Source of the DNA: Adhaeribacter arboris
GTDB lineage: Bacteria; Bacteroidota; Bacteroidia; Cytophagales; Hymenobacteraceae
DNA: 64,000 nt
Direction: 5' to 3'
Assembly (NCBI RefSeq): GCF_003023845.1
Contig: NZ_PYFT01000001.1
Coordinates: 3,782,001 to 3,846,000, forward strand
Made by a program: the position numbers and the translations under genes. Below, piece by piece: positions 8,778 to 17,739 of the stretch (position 1 is the first letter of the stretch; each line of letters begins with the position of its first letter). Below the pieces are notes generated by a model that did not search any database, was not told where the DNA came from, and was given only the letters and a program-made list of their open reading frames with translations.

Positions 8778-9449
8778 TTACTGACTTATTTTATTAAAAT
8801 GACTAACAATCAACACCAAGTCACGGGCGTTATCATAATCTAATTTATTCGCCGAAATAAAGGCTTTCATTTCTTTATTTTTCTTGGCAAAAATATCTTC
8901 CAGGTCGCGTTTGGGCTTACGTAACGCAATAATATTATTGTCGGGAGTGTGCAAGTAAAATAACTCCTGCACTTGCTCTACGTAACGCGAGTAATTGCCG
9001 TAACCGTAAGGATCGTAATACCGTCCGTAGCCGGCGTACATGGGTCCCGTATTCATGTTGCGGCGCACAATGGTTTCGCGTTTTACCAAACTGTAATTGC
9101 CTTCGTTTAATTGCTCAAAAAAAGCGGGCGCTTTGTAATCGCTGTAATCATTTCCCCGGTTCCACATGTAAGGTTTAAACGTTTGCGAAAAACGACCATC
9201 CGACACAGTAAAACTAGCTACGTTTACCGGTGCAAATGCCTGAATAGAACCATCTTTTAACGTAACGCGCACAATATCTTCCGTTCGATGATAGGCTAGA
9301 GGGCCACTCAAGGTGTCGCCGGAAGTTAAAACTACCCGCCCTTTCGGCCATTCCTGCGTATCCACTCGCTGCGCTTGAGCAGGAGCATGTATCATGGATA
9401 AACTTACTAATATTAAAATGCCAAAAATTGATTTTGTTGTTTTCAACAT
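8778..9449 (-). CDS. Secreted protein of unknown function
   Basis: This 223-residue protein has a Sec signal peptide (MLKTTKSIFGILILVSLSMIHAPAQAQ). The N-terminal half (GRVVLTSGDTLSGPLAYHRTEDIVRVTLKDGSIQAFAPVNVASFTVSD) resembles the strand-rich module found in many Bacteroidota exported proteins, in which a substance is described by GxIxLxxGDTLxGxI. A Tyr/Gly-rich stretch follows (GPMYAGYGRYYDPYGYGNY). The C-terminus is a Lys-rich helix (DLEDIFAKKNKEMKAFIS). It is monocistronic, ending at the 62-bp palindrome. No function can be assigned. Confidence 0.75.
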   Translation of the reverse strand: MLKTTKSIFGILILVSLSMIHAPAQAQRVDTQEWPKGRVVLTSGDTLSGPLAYHRTEDIVRVTLKDGSIQAFAPVNVASFTVSDGRFSQTFKPYMWNRGNDYSDYKAPAFFEQLNEGNYSLVKRETIVRRNMNTGPMYAGYGRYYDPYGYGNYSRYVEQVQELFYLHTPDNNIIALRKPKRDLEDIFAKKNKEMKAFISANKLDYDNARDLVLIVSHFNKISQ

Positions 9450-9695
9450 AGCCTCTTTTCGTTACAACCAACTATATTCTATTACTCTATTATAACGTTT
9501 TTTTATCAAAATATGGCATTTAAGCGCTATAATTTTTATTAAAATTTGAATATGTATAAGATAGAAAGTTTTGAAAAGAATTGAATTAGTTCAGGGAATT
9601 ATATTACGAAAATGTTTAAAGCCTTCTCCATTTTATTATAAGCCGATAGAAGTAGTATACCAAATAAGAGAAATGCTTATAAAATAATAAGGCGC

Positions 9696-10142
9696 TTACT
9701 GTTTTGCTTTGTAATATTTCTTTTCAGCGGCTTTAGAAGTGAAAAAAGTAATGGGTAAATAATAGTTGGCTGAAACTTTATTGCCATTCTTGGTAGCAGG
9801 CGACCATAGATTATTGGATAAGGTAACAATTCGGATGGCTTCTTGATCTAAATCCGGACGTAAAGATTTAGCCACTTCGATGTTACTTAAATTTCCGTCC
9901 TTTCTTACGACAAATTTTACCACTACTAAGCCACTGATGTTATCTGCTAAAGCCTGCTTTGGGTAAATCGTATTATTTTTAATAAACTTACTTAACTCGT
10001 TTATTCCGCCCTTAAACTCAGGTTGTTTTTCCATCTTTTCCTCCACCCTCATCTGTGTAGAGTCGTTCTCTAGTACGCTATTTTGACTAAAAGCAAATGG
10101 GCAGATTAGATTAAATACAAAAACAACAAGTATTTTTTTCAT
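9696..10142 (-). CDS. Secreted TonB C-terminal domain protein
   Basis: A 148-residue protein with a Sec signal peptide (MKKILVVFVFNLICPFAFSQ) and a TonB C-terminal domain (residues about 38-135). The domain shows PEFKGGINELSKFIKNN, IYPKQALADNISGLVVVKFVV and DGNLSNIEVAKSL..DLDQEAIRIV. There is no membrane anchor or proline-rich linker, so it is not a classical energy transducer. Free-standing exported TonB domains of this kind are common in Bacteroidota and their role is unclear. The gene follows the penicillin-binding protein gene with a gap of about 50 bases on the same strand and may be co-transcribed with it. Confidence 0.85.
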   Translation of the reverse strand: MKKILVVFVFNLICPFAFSQNSVLENDSTQMRVEEKMEKQPEFKGGINELSKFIKNNTIYPKQALADNISGLVVVKFVVRKDGNLSNIEVAKSLRPDLDQEAIRIVTLSNNLWSPATKNGNKVSANYYLPITFFTSKAAEKKYYKAKQ

Positions 10143-10193
10143 TTTAAAAGATTACCTATCTACCCGGAAATAATTAACCACTTTTGTAGTAGT

Positions 10194-12527
10194 TTAAATA
10201 CCTTCCGGCAAACTATCGTTCAGCTTTTCTAGTAATTGATCCGTAGAAACAGAATCAGTTTTGGGAGCGGAATAACGCGGCGTCGGGCAATAATAATCTT
10301 TCCGGATTTTTACGGTAGGTTTCGGGAAACGGCCCATTTTGTAGCCCAGTTCTTTTTCTTTGTAGAGTTTTTCCATAAACAAGCCGTAAATGGGCAAGGC
10401 CGTCTTAGAACCTTCGCCGGTAGAAGAGGTCCGGAAGTGGATGCTGCGATCTTCGCCGCCTACCCATACGCCCGAAACTAAATCCCGGGTAATACCCATG
10501 TACCAGCCGTCGGAGTAATTAGAAGTAGTACCGGTTTTGCCGCCAATTTCGTTGCCGTTTTTCCAGAGGTCGTATTCCCATAAAGCCTGCGAGGTACCAC
10601 CTGGTTCTTCCATACCGCCTTTAAGCATGTGCACCATTAAAAAAGCTGTTTCCTCGCTAATAACCTTTTTTTGCTTAGGGCTGAACTGGTGAATCACGTT
10701 GCCATTCCGGTCTTCAATGCGGGTAACAAACATAGGATCGCTCCGGAAACCGTTATTCACGAAAGTAGCGTACGCACTTACCATATCGTATACCGATACG
10801 TCGCCCCCCGAACCTAAACCAATGGAAGGTACGGCTTGCAGGGGCGTAGTAATCCCTAATTTATGGGCATATTGCGCTACTTTATCCCAACCCACTTGCT
10901 CGGTTAACTGAGCCGTAACCGAATTTACCGACCGAGCCATGGCTTGGCGTAATGTCATGTTAATACCGGTATACGAACGAGTTACGTTATCGGGCTGCCA
11001 CTCCATGGGTTTGCCGTTTTCCACGTATTTTATGGTAATCCGCTGGTCGCGAATGCGGTCACAGGGCGAATATCCGTTATCGAGGGCAGTTAAATAAACG
11101 AAAGGTTTAAACGTAGAACCGGCCTGGCGTTTAGCTTGCCGCACGTGGTCGTATTTAAAATATTTAAAATTAATGCCGCCCACCCAGGTTTTGATTTGCC
11201 CGGTAAAAGGGTCCATGGTCATCATGCCGGCGTGCAGGAAATGCTTGTAATGGCGCAATGAATCTAAGGGGCTTAAGGTAGTATCTTTCTCGCCTTGCCA
11301 GGTAAATACGGTCATCTTGCGCGGCGTATTCATTAGCTTGTTAATCTTGGCCTGATCGTTCCCATAAAGCTTTTTTAGTTTATGGTAATATTCGGTGCGC
11401 TGGGCAATGGTCTGAATGAAGTTAGGAATTTCGTTATGTTTCTCGTCCGTCCAAGGGTTTTTGCCTTTCCAGTGCCGGTAAAACTTTTTCTGCAGATCGC
11501 GCATTTTTTCTTCTACGGCGGCTTCGGCTAAGGCTTGCATACGCGAATCAATGGTAGTGTAAATTTTTAAACCGCTGGTATAAATATCGTATTTCTCGTA
11601 ACCCGCTTTTTTATTTTCTTCTTCGCACCACTTTTTCACGAAATCGTTTACCGCGCCTTTAAAATAAGTAGCGGGCCCTTCGTAATGTTTTTCTACTTTA
11701 TACTTTAAAGTAATAGGTAAAGCTTTTAGAGAATCGGCTGCCGCCTTAGTTACAATGCGGTATTTCGCCATTTTATCAATCACAAAATTACGTTTAGCCA
11801 GCGCATTTTTTGGATTAAATTTAGGACTGTACCGCGAAGGCGCATTTACCAAGCCTACCATCATCGCCGCTTCTTCGGGTTTTAAACTATCCGGCGAGGT
11901 GCTGAAAAACGTTTTAGCGGCTACTTTTATCCCGTAAGAATTAGAGCCAAAATCTACCGTATTCAGGTACATGGTTAAAATCTCTTCTTTGGTGTAATTG
12001 CGCTCGAGCTGCACCGCCAAGGTCCACTCTTTGGTTTTACTGATAAGCGTGTTGAGTACCGGAATATGCCCCAGAGCTCCTTGCGAATCGTCGGTGCGGG
12101 TTTTATAAAGATTTTTGGCTAATTGTTGCGTAATAGTACTACCACCTCGTTTCTCGCCGCGCAAAGTAAAATAAAAAACTGAACCGAGCGCCTGCGGGTC
12201 GATGCCGGAATGCTGATAAAAGCGTACGTCTTCGGTGGCTACCAGCGCTTTAATAAGAATCGGGGAAATTTTGGCGTAAGGTACCGGACTGCGGTTTTCG
12301 GTAAAATATTTACCAATCAATAAGCCATCGGCGGTGTACAATTCCGAAGCAATTTCGCTGCTGGGGTTTTCTAATTTTTCCAGGCCCGGCGAAGAACCGA
12401 ATAAATACAGAAAATTAACCGAAACAAATACGACGTAAATAATCAGGAAAGCCAAACCTACCAGAAAACCTCGCCAAAGAAAATTGACACTCTTTTGATA
12501 TATAGATCTTTGTTGCTTTTCAGCCAT
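10194..12527 (-). CDS. mrcA: Class A penicillin-binding protein (PBP1A type)
   Basis: A bifunctional peptidoglycan synthase that polymerises lipid II and crosslinks the stem peptides outside the inner membrane. I set the start at ATG 12527 (MAEKQQRS); the frame opens three codons earlier at a TTG. A single membrane helix (residues about 18-44) is followed by a GT51 glycosyltransferase domain with TEDVRFYQHSG (about 98) and RGGSTITQQLAKN. The transpeptidase domain has all three motifs: STFK (about 470), SVN (about 534) and KTGT (about 664). The length of 777 residues is normal for the family. There is no terminator between it and the TonB-domain gene downstream. Confidence 0.93.
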   Translation of the reverse strand: MAEKQQRSIYQKSVNFLWRGFLVGLAFLIIYVVFVSVNFLYLFGSSPGLEKLENPSSEIASELYTADGLLIGKYFTENRSPVPYAKISPILIKALVATEDVRFYQHSGIDPQALGSVFYFTLRGEKRGGSTITQQLAKNLYKTRTDDSQGALGHIPVLNTLISKTKEWTLAVQLERNYTKEEILTMYLNTVDFGSNSYGIKVAAKTFFSTSPDSLKPEEAAMMVGLVNAPSRYSPKFNPKNALAKRNFVIDKMAKYRIVTKAAADSLKALPITLKYKVEKHYEGPATYFKGAVNDFVKKWCEEENKKAGYEKYDIYTSGLKIYTTIDSRMQALAEAAVEEKMRDLQKKFYRHWKGKNPWTDEKHNEIPNFIQTIAQRTEYYHKLKKLYGNDQAKINKLMNTPRKMTVFTWQGEKDTTLSPLDSLRHYKHFLHAGMMTMDPFTGQIKTWVGGINFKYFKYDHVRQAKRQAGSTFKPFVYLTALDNGYSPCDRIRDQRITIKYVENGKPMEWQPDNVTRSYTGINMTLRQAMARSVNSVTAQLTEQVGWDKVAQYAHKLGITTPLQAVPSIGLGSGGDVSVYDMVSAYATFVNNGFRSDPMFVTRIEDRNGNVIHQFSPKQKKVISEETAFLMVHMLKGGMEEPGGTSQALWEYDLWKNGNEIGGKTGTTSNYSDGWYMGITRDLVSGVWVGGEDRSIHFRTSSTGEGSKTALPIYGLFMEKLYKEKELGYKMGRFPKPTVKIRKDYYCPTPRYSAPKTDSVSTDQLLEKLNDSLPEGI

Positions 12528-12896
12528 TCTATCCAAACAAAATCAACAATAAGAACCTCTTTTACCCTCGCGGAAAAATCGGACGTAAATATACTCTATC
12601 CAGCTTACATAAACGGACTTGGGCTAAAAAATAATGCACCAACTGCCCTTTTTACCGTACGCACCTGCCCAACCAACGATTAGTTTCATTAAAAAAGTTC
12701 TTGTTTTCCTTCCATTTACTTGGTCCTATTTAGTACTCCGGCCTCTATCTTGCCGGTTATAGCGAGCGTAAAAACCTTTGCATAAAAGCTTTGAAAGGCA
12801 CATTTTATATGTTTTACTTATGTTAGTAGCGCAAATTTTTGATATACTTTTCACCCGATTTAGAAGTTATTAGAGGCAAGTAGTACTAAAAATGAG
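12528..12896. other. Intergenic region, nothing recognised
   Basis: About 370 bases lie between two minus-strand genes. It presumably carries the promoter of the penicillin-binding protein gene. I see no RNA gene, repeat or convincing small frame. Confidence 0.35.
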
Positions 12897-14051
12897 TTAC
12901 TGTTGCTGGTACATTTTTTCGCAGAGGCTTTTTAAGTTTAACAACGACCTACCCAAAAATAGCTTCATCCGGCGGCGCATGTAAAAGTAGAAAAAGCGGT
13001 TTTTTACTACCCGGCTGTAATGAAATTTAATAGAAAGCTCCGTATGCTGCGAATCGACTACGGTCAGGTAAAAAAACAGAAGTGCGTTGGGAAATACCCG
13101 AAAATTATAAATTTTTTCTACGTACTCAATGTAATCTTCCCCAATAAAACTTTGTACTGTTTGAATATCAATCTGGCCGCGGTTCAGGTTACATTTATAG
13201 GCCATACCCATGCGGTTCGCCTTGGTAGTATCGTAGTACACGTTGGTCATTCCTTTTACCCAGGCAGGCTTCAGCCGGAAATTACTAATAATCCGCAGCA
13301 CAAAGCGGGCTGGTGCCTTAATAGTAACGCTACTCGAAAAAGTATTTGGATATTTTTTACTACTATCCAAGCTGCGATGATTGGTAACCAGTAAGCGCAA
13401 GGGAGTTAAGTACGCGTACCGATACTGGATTTCGCCGAGGTGCTCGTAGTGCGTGGAGCCGGTCCGGAGTTGGGTCCAGTTGCTGAAGCTTTGCCGGATG
13501 GCTTCTTCGGTTTGCGTTTGTAAGAAACTTTCCGATAGCAGCACGTATTCGTTGCTGTCCACATTATTTTTTAACAGCCGGTGCGCAATAATTACGTCTT
13601 TCCCCATTAATTTTATGTGATCGCGAATTAAAGTAACGCTCAACTGACCATAGTGCACAACTACTTTTAAGGTAAGGCTGCTGCCCGCTAAAGAAGCACT
13701 CAGCGACGAGCCCCGGTCGCGCTCCACAATTCGGAGGTAATTCTGGAAATCAAGAAAAATTTGTTTGCATTGGTTTATTACTTCCTGCACAGAAGGCGGC
13801 GGACCGGGCCGGTAAAACAAAACGGCATCGCCCTGAATTTCGCTCAGCTTCATATCCAGGATATTCGCCTCAATAATAATTTCGAGTAAATCGGCGATGA
13901 GCGTGCGGCTTTGCTGAATACCGGTTTCGTTCACAAATTTGGTAAACCCACTAATATCCGGAATAAAAATCAGGGCGGGCTGGGTGTCGTCATCATCACT
14001 GTAAGCGTCCGGCGTAGCGGCGGTAGTGCTTCTTTTGTCTAACAAACCCAT
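12897..14051 (-). CDS. DUF2652 protein: cyclase-like domain plus SRPBCC-like domain
   Basis: A cytoplasmic protein of 384 residues. The N-terminal part (about 25-200) resembles class III nucleotide cyclases and matches the DUF2652 type. It has FIPDISGFTKFVNETG with one metal-type Asp, and EIQGDAVLFYR with a second Asp in the expected place. The C-terminal part (about 235-375) looks like an SRPBCC/START lipid-binding fold (SSSVTIKAPARFVLRIISN...KPAWVKGM...). I cannot see the usual substrate-specifying residues with confidence, so cyclase activity is not claimed. It starts divergently from tRNA-Arg. It could be a ligand-responsive signalling protein, by inference. Confidence 0.8.
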   Translation of the reverse strand: MGLLDKRSTTAATPDAYSDDDDTQPALIFIPDISGFTKFVNETGIQQSRTLIADLLEIIIEANILDMKLSEIQGDAVLFYRPGPPPSVQEVINQCKQIFLDFQNYLRIVERDRGSSLSASLAGSSLTLKVVVHYGQLSVTLIRDHIKLMGKDVIIAHRLLKNNVDSNEYVLLSESFLQTQTEEAIRQSFSNWTQLRTGSTHYEHLGEIQYRYAYLTPLRLLVTNHRSLDSSKKYPNTFSSSVTIKAPARFVLRIISNFRLKPAWVKGMTNVYYDTTKANRMGMAYKCNLNRGQIDIQTVQSFIGEDYIEYVEKIYNFRVFPNALLFFYLTVVDSQHTELSIKFHYSRVVKNRFFYFYMRRRMKLFLGRSLLNLKSLCEKMYQQQ

Positions 14052-14257
14052 CTTGTATCGTAACTATCAGGCGATTAAATTTTGGTTAAGATTACCGGAT
14101 AAACGGTAAGCCGGCTGGCAAGCCAGTTAAAGTAAAGCAATTTATTTTTATGCCCGTCGGCAACCAAGGTTTCCTTGCCAGAAATGCTTTCGTCTATTAC
14201 ACGGAGGCAAGGTAATAAGGGTTTCTTTAACCGGATAATTTATAGCGTTTATCTGGG

Positions 14258-14288
14258 TTTGTATAACGCGATATTTCCGCTAAATTTG
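14258..14288 (+). promoter_or_regulatory. Bacteroidota-type promoter of tRNA-Arg
   Basis: TTTG at 14258-14261, a 19-base spacer, and TAAATTTG at 14281-14288 match the Bacteroidota -33 (TTTG) and -7 (TAnnTTTG) elements. The tRNA begins 20 bases after the -7 box. This is the clearest housekeeping promoter I found in the window. Confidence 0.75.
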
Positions 14289-14307
14289 CAAACTGCCCAT
14301 TTATTCA

Positions 14308-14379
14308 GGTCTCATAGTTCAACGGATAGAATAGAAGTTTCCTAAACTTTTGATCCCAGTTCGATTCTGGGTGGGACCA
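14308..14379 (+). tRNA. tRNA-Arg (anticodon CCT)
   Basis: A 72-nt cloverleaf. The acceptor arm is GGTCTCA with TGGGACC (one G-U pair). The D-arm is GTTC/GAAT, the anticodon stem GAAGT/ACTTT has loop TTCCTAA (anticodon CCT), the variable loop is short, and the T-arm is CCCAG-TTCGATT-CTGGG. The discriminator base is A and CCA is not encoded. It reads the AGG arginine codon. Confidence 0.95.
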
Positions 14380-14382
14380 CTT

Positions 14383-14416
14383 AAAAGCCCCTTCATTATT
14401 ACATGGAGGGGCTTTT
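14383..14416 (+). terminator. Terminator after tRNA-Arg
   Basis: AAAAGCCCCT at 14383-14392 pairs with AGGGGCTTTT at 14407-14416 and runs into a T-rich tract. It starts four bases after the tRNA. Confidence 0.85.
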
Positions 14417-14842
14417 TTATTTTCTTCGGAGATGTTTTAAACACCAAGCAAAAATATTAAGATCTTTTTAGACAAATATATTTAACTAATATTAAAAGGT
14501 CGATCCCCAAATGTAAAAAGGAGTGATACTTACTTAAGTGCACGTATTAGCATAACATAAAATACCAGATGTTATCCTACTATAAATACAGGTAAGAACC
14601 AGGTAAGTAAACCTAGCAATACTTATAGTAAAAGGAAATAGGGCCACAAGTGACCAGACAGCAACCAGCTGGAGTTAACTACTTTTAAAGGTTATGCTGT
14701 GTTAACGTCTGTATTTTTTCCGTTGTCAAACAGCTACATTTCATTAAAGATAGCAAGCTGACAGGTTATCTACCGCCAACATAGCTTAATACAATGTCGG
14801 CGATGTGGTGTTTTGTAGCAGGTAATTTACATGGTGAACAAT
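14417..14842. other. Intergenic region, nothing recognised
   Basis: No convincing gene on either strand. A small inverted repeat with arms CGCCAACAT and ATGTCGGCG lies near 14773-14803 and could be a weak hairpin; its orientation is uncertain. Confidence 0.3.
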
Positions 14843-15282
14843 TTAAGTATTAAATTGCCTGAGATGATGGTCGCTATGTTTATACGCTATGCGACCGGCT
14901 TGCTCGGGGTTAGTTTTCCAAAAAAGGGATGGACAAATCCGGAATTTTCCTTTAATGCATGTTCCGCCATAAGCTTAATCCATTCAGCCTTTGCAGCCGC
15001 GACATCGCCGTTACCGCTGATTTTAAAAGACGGAACAGTCGGCAAATTGGGTTTCAAAGGTTCATCTTTTAGTATATCTTTCAGGGCCATTTTACCAAAC
15101 AGGTGCCCAAGAAACGATTGCCGGTATTGCTTTTTGCCCAGCAACATTTCTTCCCATAAAATGCCATGTTTCAGCATTTGATAAACATTCATTTTGCCCC
15201 ATTGAGCTTTGCTATTTTCATTAAGGGTATTAATTCGGTTAATTAATTCTTCTCTGGTAGTTTCATCCAATATAGACTTCAT
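14843..15282 (-). pseudogene. DUF1569 family (DinB-like) gene with a one-base frameshift near its 3' end
   Basis: Translation from ATG 15282 (MKSILDETTREELINRINTL) gives a protein of the DUF1569/DinB-like helical-bundle family. As written, the frame stops at 14887 after HPFFGKLTPSKPVA. Reading the following bases one frame over restores the typical family C-terminus, PEQAGRIAYKHSDHHLRQF, which ends at a stop at 14843. The change is exactly one base missing from the G run at 14906-14909 (C run on the coding strand). The lost part carries the HxDHHLRQF motif that is part of the conserved His set, so the truncated protein is probably inactive. The open frame also extends upstream to 15399, but ATG 15282 fits the family start. 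The alternative explanation is a sequencing error in a homopolymer. It lies downstream of the VOC gene. Confidence 0.8.
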
Positions 15283-15399
15283 AACGCAATTTGTTATAAA
15301 TAATACACGGCTGGTGTTACTGATTAAGTTAAATGCTGTGCGATAACCATAAAGCGAGTAGTTGATTACGCCGAATTTAATTAGGCAGTTTTTATTCAT

Positions 15400-15813
15400 T
15401 TAATTTGGCATCTTGCTCTTATCCAGGTAAAGCACGTTCCATTTATGCCCATCTAAATCGGTGAAAACACAACCATACATCCATCCTTGCATTTCCTTAG
15501 GTTTATGGTTACTGCTGCCACCAGCGGCAATTGCTTTCTTTGCTAATTCATCTACTTCTTCTTTGCTTTCTACTCCCAGGGAAAGTAATACTTCGTTTCC
15601 CTTGTCGGCTGAAGCAATATTACTGTTGGTAAAGCCTTTAAAAGTTGGTTCATCAAAAAGCATGACCACCACATTTTTTTGCCCAATTAATAAGCAAGCA
15701 GAATGGTCGGTATTACCCTGTTGTTGGTTAAAGGTAAATCCAAGTTGGGTGAAAAATTCTTTTGATTGAGCAAGGTTTTTTACTGGCAGGTTAATCCAAA
15801 GATCGGTCATCAT
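15400..15813 (-). CDS. VOC (glyoxalase/bleomycin-resistance fold) protein
   Basis: This 137-residue protein contains two beta-alpha-beta-beta-beta units of the vicinal oxygen chelate fold (IWINLPVKNLAQSKEFFTQLGFTF near the start; WMYGCVFTDLDGHKWNVLYLD at the end). It resembles the stand-alone glyoxalase/extradiol-dioxygenase-like members that are common in Bacteroidota. The substrate is unknown. The ATG pair at 15813/15810 leaves the start ambiguous by one codon. It is followed on the same strand by the frameshifted DUF1569 gene, probably in one transcript. Confidence 0.88.
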   Translation of the reverse strand: MMTDLWINLPVKNLAQSKEFFTQLGFTFNQQQGNTDHSACLLIGQKNVVVMLFDEPTFKGFTNSNIASADKGNEVLLSLGVESKEEVDELAKKAIAAGGSSNHKPKEMQGWMYGCVFTDLDGHKWNVLYLDKSKMPN

Positions 15814-16320
15814 TTTTATTGTTCTTAAGTAATTTAAATCGTAGGCAAACCTACCATCAATAAGCGAATATCAAACGGTGTAACAGCGACTAATTAAGGG
15901 GGAAATGCGACAACTAGCAGGTAGCACCAGTTCACCCGTAAAATTTTACTAATTTTGGGCAAAAGAATTAGCAACCTCATTATTTTCTCTGAAAATCAAT
16001 TTATACAATAATATAAAAAGCCCTGCTTCAGCGGTTTAGTTTCGGCACCGATTATTGTTTTCAGATGTTGGTGCTAGTGTATTAGACACTGCCGGCACAT
16101 AGCAGGCAATAGGCCGCCATGACGGAAAATACGTTGATTCAATTATAAAACTACTCCACTTGCAAGGTATCTTCGCTACTTTTAGTGAAAATTTCGAACA
16201 ACTTTTAAAATATAGGTACTCGCACAGAATTAGTACAGAGAATTATTTTTATAACTATCCTGAATTCTTGTAGTTTATCACTCCAACAACGAACAACTGA
16301 TAACCAACAACTACATTCGC
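15814..16320. other. Divergent intergenic region
   Basis: About 500 bases between the VOC gene (minus) and the aminopeptidase gene (plus). It should contain both promoters. I see no further gene or clear repeat. Confidence 0.35.
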
Positions 16321-17610
16321 ATGTATTTTTCCAACCAAGATATTCAATTACGCCGGCAGAAACTTGCCTCTAAGTGGGATTCCTTGTTAAAGCCAGATGA
16401 AGCAGTACTGGTATACTCCGGTGAACCCCTTGCGAAGCCAGGCGGATTAGACCAAACCTACCCTTTTTTACCGCACCCGGCTTATTATTGGCTTACCGGC
16501 AGGCGCCGGGAAGAAGAAGTAATACTTTATAACAAAAATGAAGGCTGGTTAGAATTTCAGAAAGCAATTCCGGCGGAAGAAGCAGTTTGGGAAGGAGCTA
16601 GAAAAGACCTTTTAGTTTCCGGACCCGGGTATAATTTACTCGAATTAGGTAGCTTTCTAGAAAAAAATAAGTTCTCCCAGATTTATAAATTAGGCCAGGT
16701 TGCTGGTGTTGCCGGTAAAGCTTTTGATTTGCGGACCGCCTTAGACCAAACCCGACGGGTAAAGGACAGTTCAGAAATTAAACTTATTAAGCATTTAGCT
16801 CAAATAGCTACTTACGGTTATCAGAAAATTCAGGAAGCTGTGCATCCGGGAATTACCGAAAAAGAAATCCAGATTGTATACGAAGGCGAAATTTTAAGAC
16901 GCGGCGCCCATACTGTTCCCTACGACACCATTATTGGAAGCGGAACAAATTCGGCGATTCTGCACGCTTTACCCACTCAAAAAAATGTTCAGGAAAATGA
17001 GTTTGTATTGGTAGATGCCGGCTGCGATATCTATGATTATTGCGTGGATATAACCCGCATGTTTCCATCGTCCGGAAAAATTTCTTCTCAACACCGCGCA
17101 TTGTACCAATTAGTTTTAAAAGCCCACCATGAATGTATGGCTATGTCTAAACCGGGAGTATTCTGGCGCGATGTACATAACCACGCTGCCAAGGTAATAA
17201 CGGAAGGTTTGTTACAATTCGGAATTTTAAAGGGTAATTTAAGCACGTTGCTGGAGAAAGAAGTTGTTTCTGTTTTCTTCCCGCACGGCTTAGGGCATTT
17301 GGTTGGCTTACGGGTGCGCGATACTGGTCAGGAAGAAAACGTAAACCCTAAAACTTACTTTGGTGCCCGGCTACGGGTAGATATTGAACTGGAGGAAAAC
17401 CATTTGATTACCGTTGAACCAGGGTGTTATTTTATACAAGCGTTATTAGAAAACCCCACTATTAAAAGCAAATACTCGGACGATATTGCCTGGAACGAAG
17501 TAGAAAAGTGGAAACACATTGGTGGCGTACGGATGGAAGATAATATCCTGATAACCCGGGAAGGTAATGACAATTTAACCATCGGGGTGCCTAAGAGTAC
17601 GGAATTTTAG
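16321..17610 (+). CDS. pepP: M24 family Xaa-Pro aminopeptidase
   Basis: A cytoplasmic dimetal peptidase that removes N-terminal residues preceding proline. The protein has 429 residues: an N-terminal creatinase-like domain (about 1-155) and a C-terminal pita-bread domain. The five metal ligands are all visible: D232 and D243 (DAGCDIYDYCVDITR), H326 (HGLGHLVG), E366 (TVEPG) and E406 (VRMEDN). This matches the PepP set in order and spacing. The gene is monocistronic, with a strong hairpin terminator after it. The start at ATG 16321 is supported by the domain boundary. Confidence 0.93.
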   Translation: MYFSNQDIQLRRQKLASKWDSLLKPDEAVLVYSGEPLAKPGGLDQTYPFLPHPAYYWLTGRRREEEVILYNKNEGWLEFQKAIPAEEAVWEGARKDLLVSGPGYNLLELGSFLEKNKFSQIYKLGQVAGVAGKAFDLRTALDQTRRVKDSSEIKLIKHLAQIATYGYQKIQEAVHPGITEKEIQIVYEGEILRRGAHTVPYDTIIGSGTNSAILHALPTQKNVQENEFVLVDAGCDIYDYCVDITRMFPSSGKISSQHRALYQLVLKAHHECMAMSKPGVFWRDVHNHAAKVITEGLLQFGILKGNLSTLLEKEVVSVFFPHGLGHLVGLRVRDTGQEENVNPKTYFGARLRVDIELEENHLITVEPGCYFIQALLENPTIKSKYSDDIAWNEVEKWKHIGGVRMEDNILITREGNDNLTIGVPKSTEF

Positions 17611-17673
17611 ACTAATTACGGTTCATTTTTATTACCAGTGAGGTAAGGAAATAGAAATACGTTATTAAAAAAA

Positions 17674-17714
17674 TATCCTGCCCTTTAATGCTTTTGGCAT
17701 TAAAGGGCAGGATA
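17674..17714. terminator. Bidirectional terminator
   Basis: An 18-bp inverted repeat (arms at about 17674-17691 and 17697-17714) with a five-base loop. It lies between the convergent aminopeptidase and HtrA genes. Confidence 0.85.
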
Positions 17715-17739
17715 AATAAGTAATTGTAAATAATTGGTT

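Noticed and set aside
14831-15181. 116-codon plus-strand frame
   Set aside because: It is the reverse complement of the DUF1569 gene, whose family motifs are on the minus strand.
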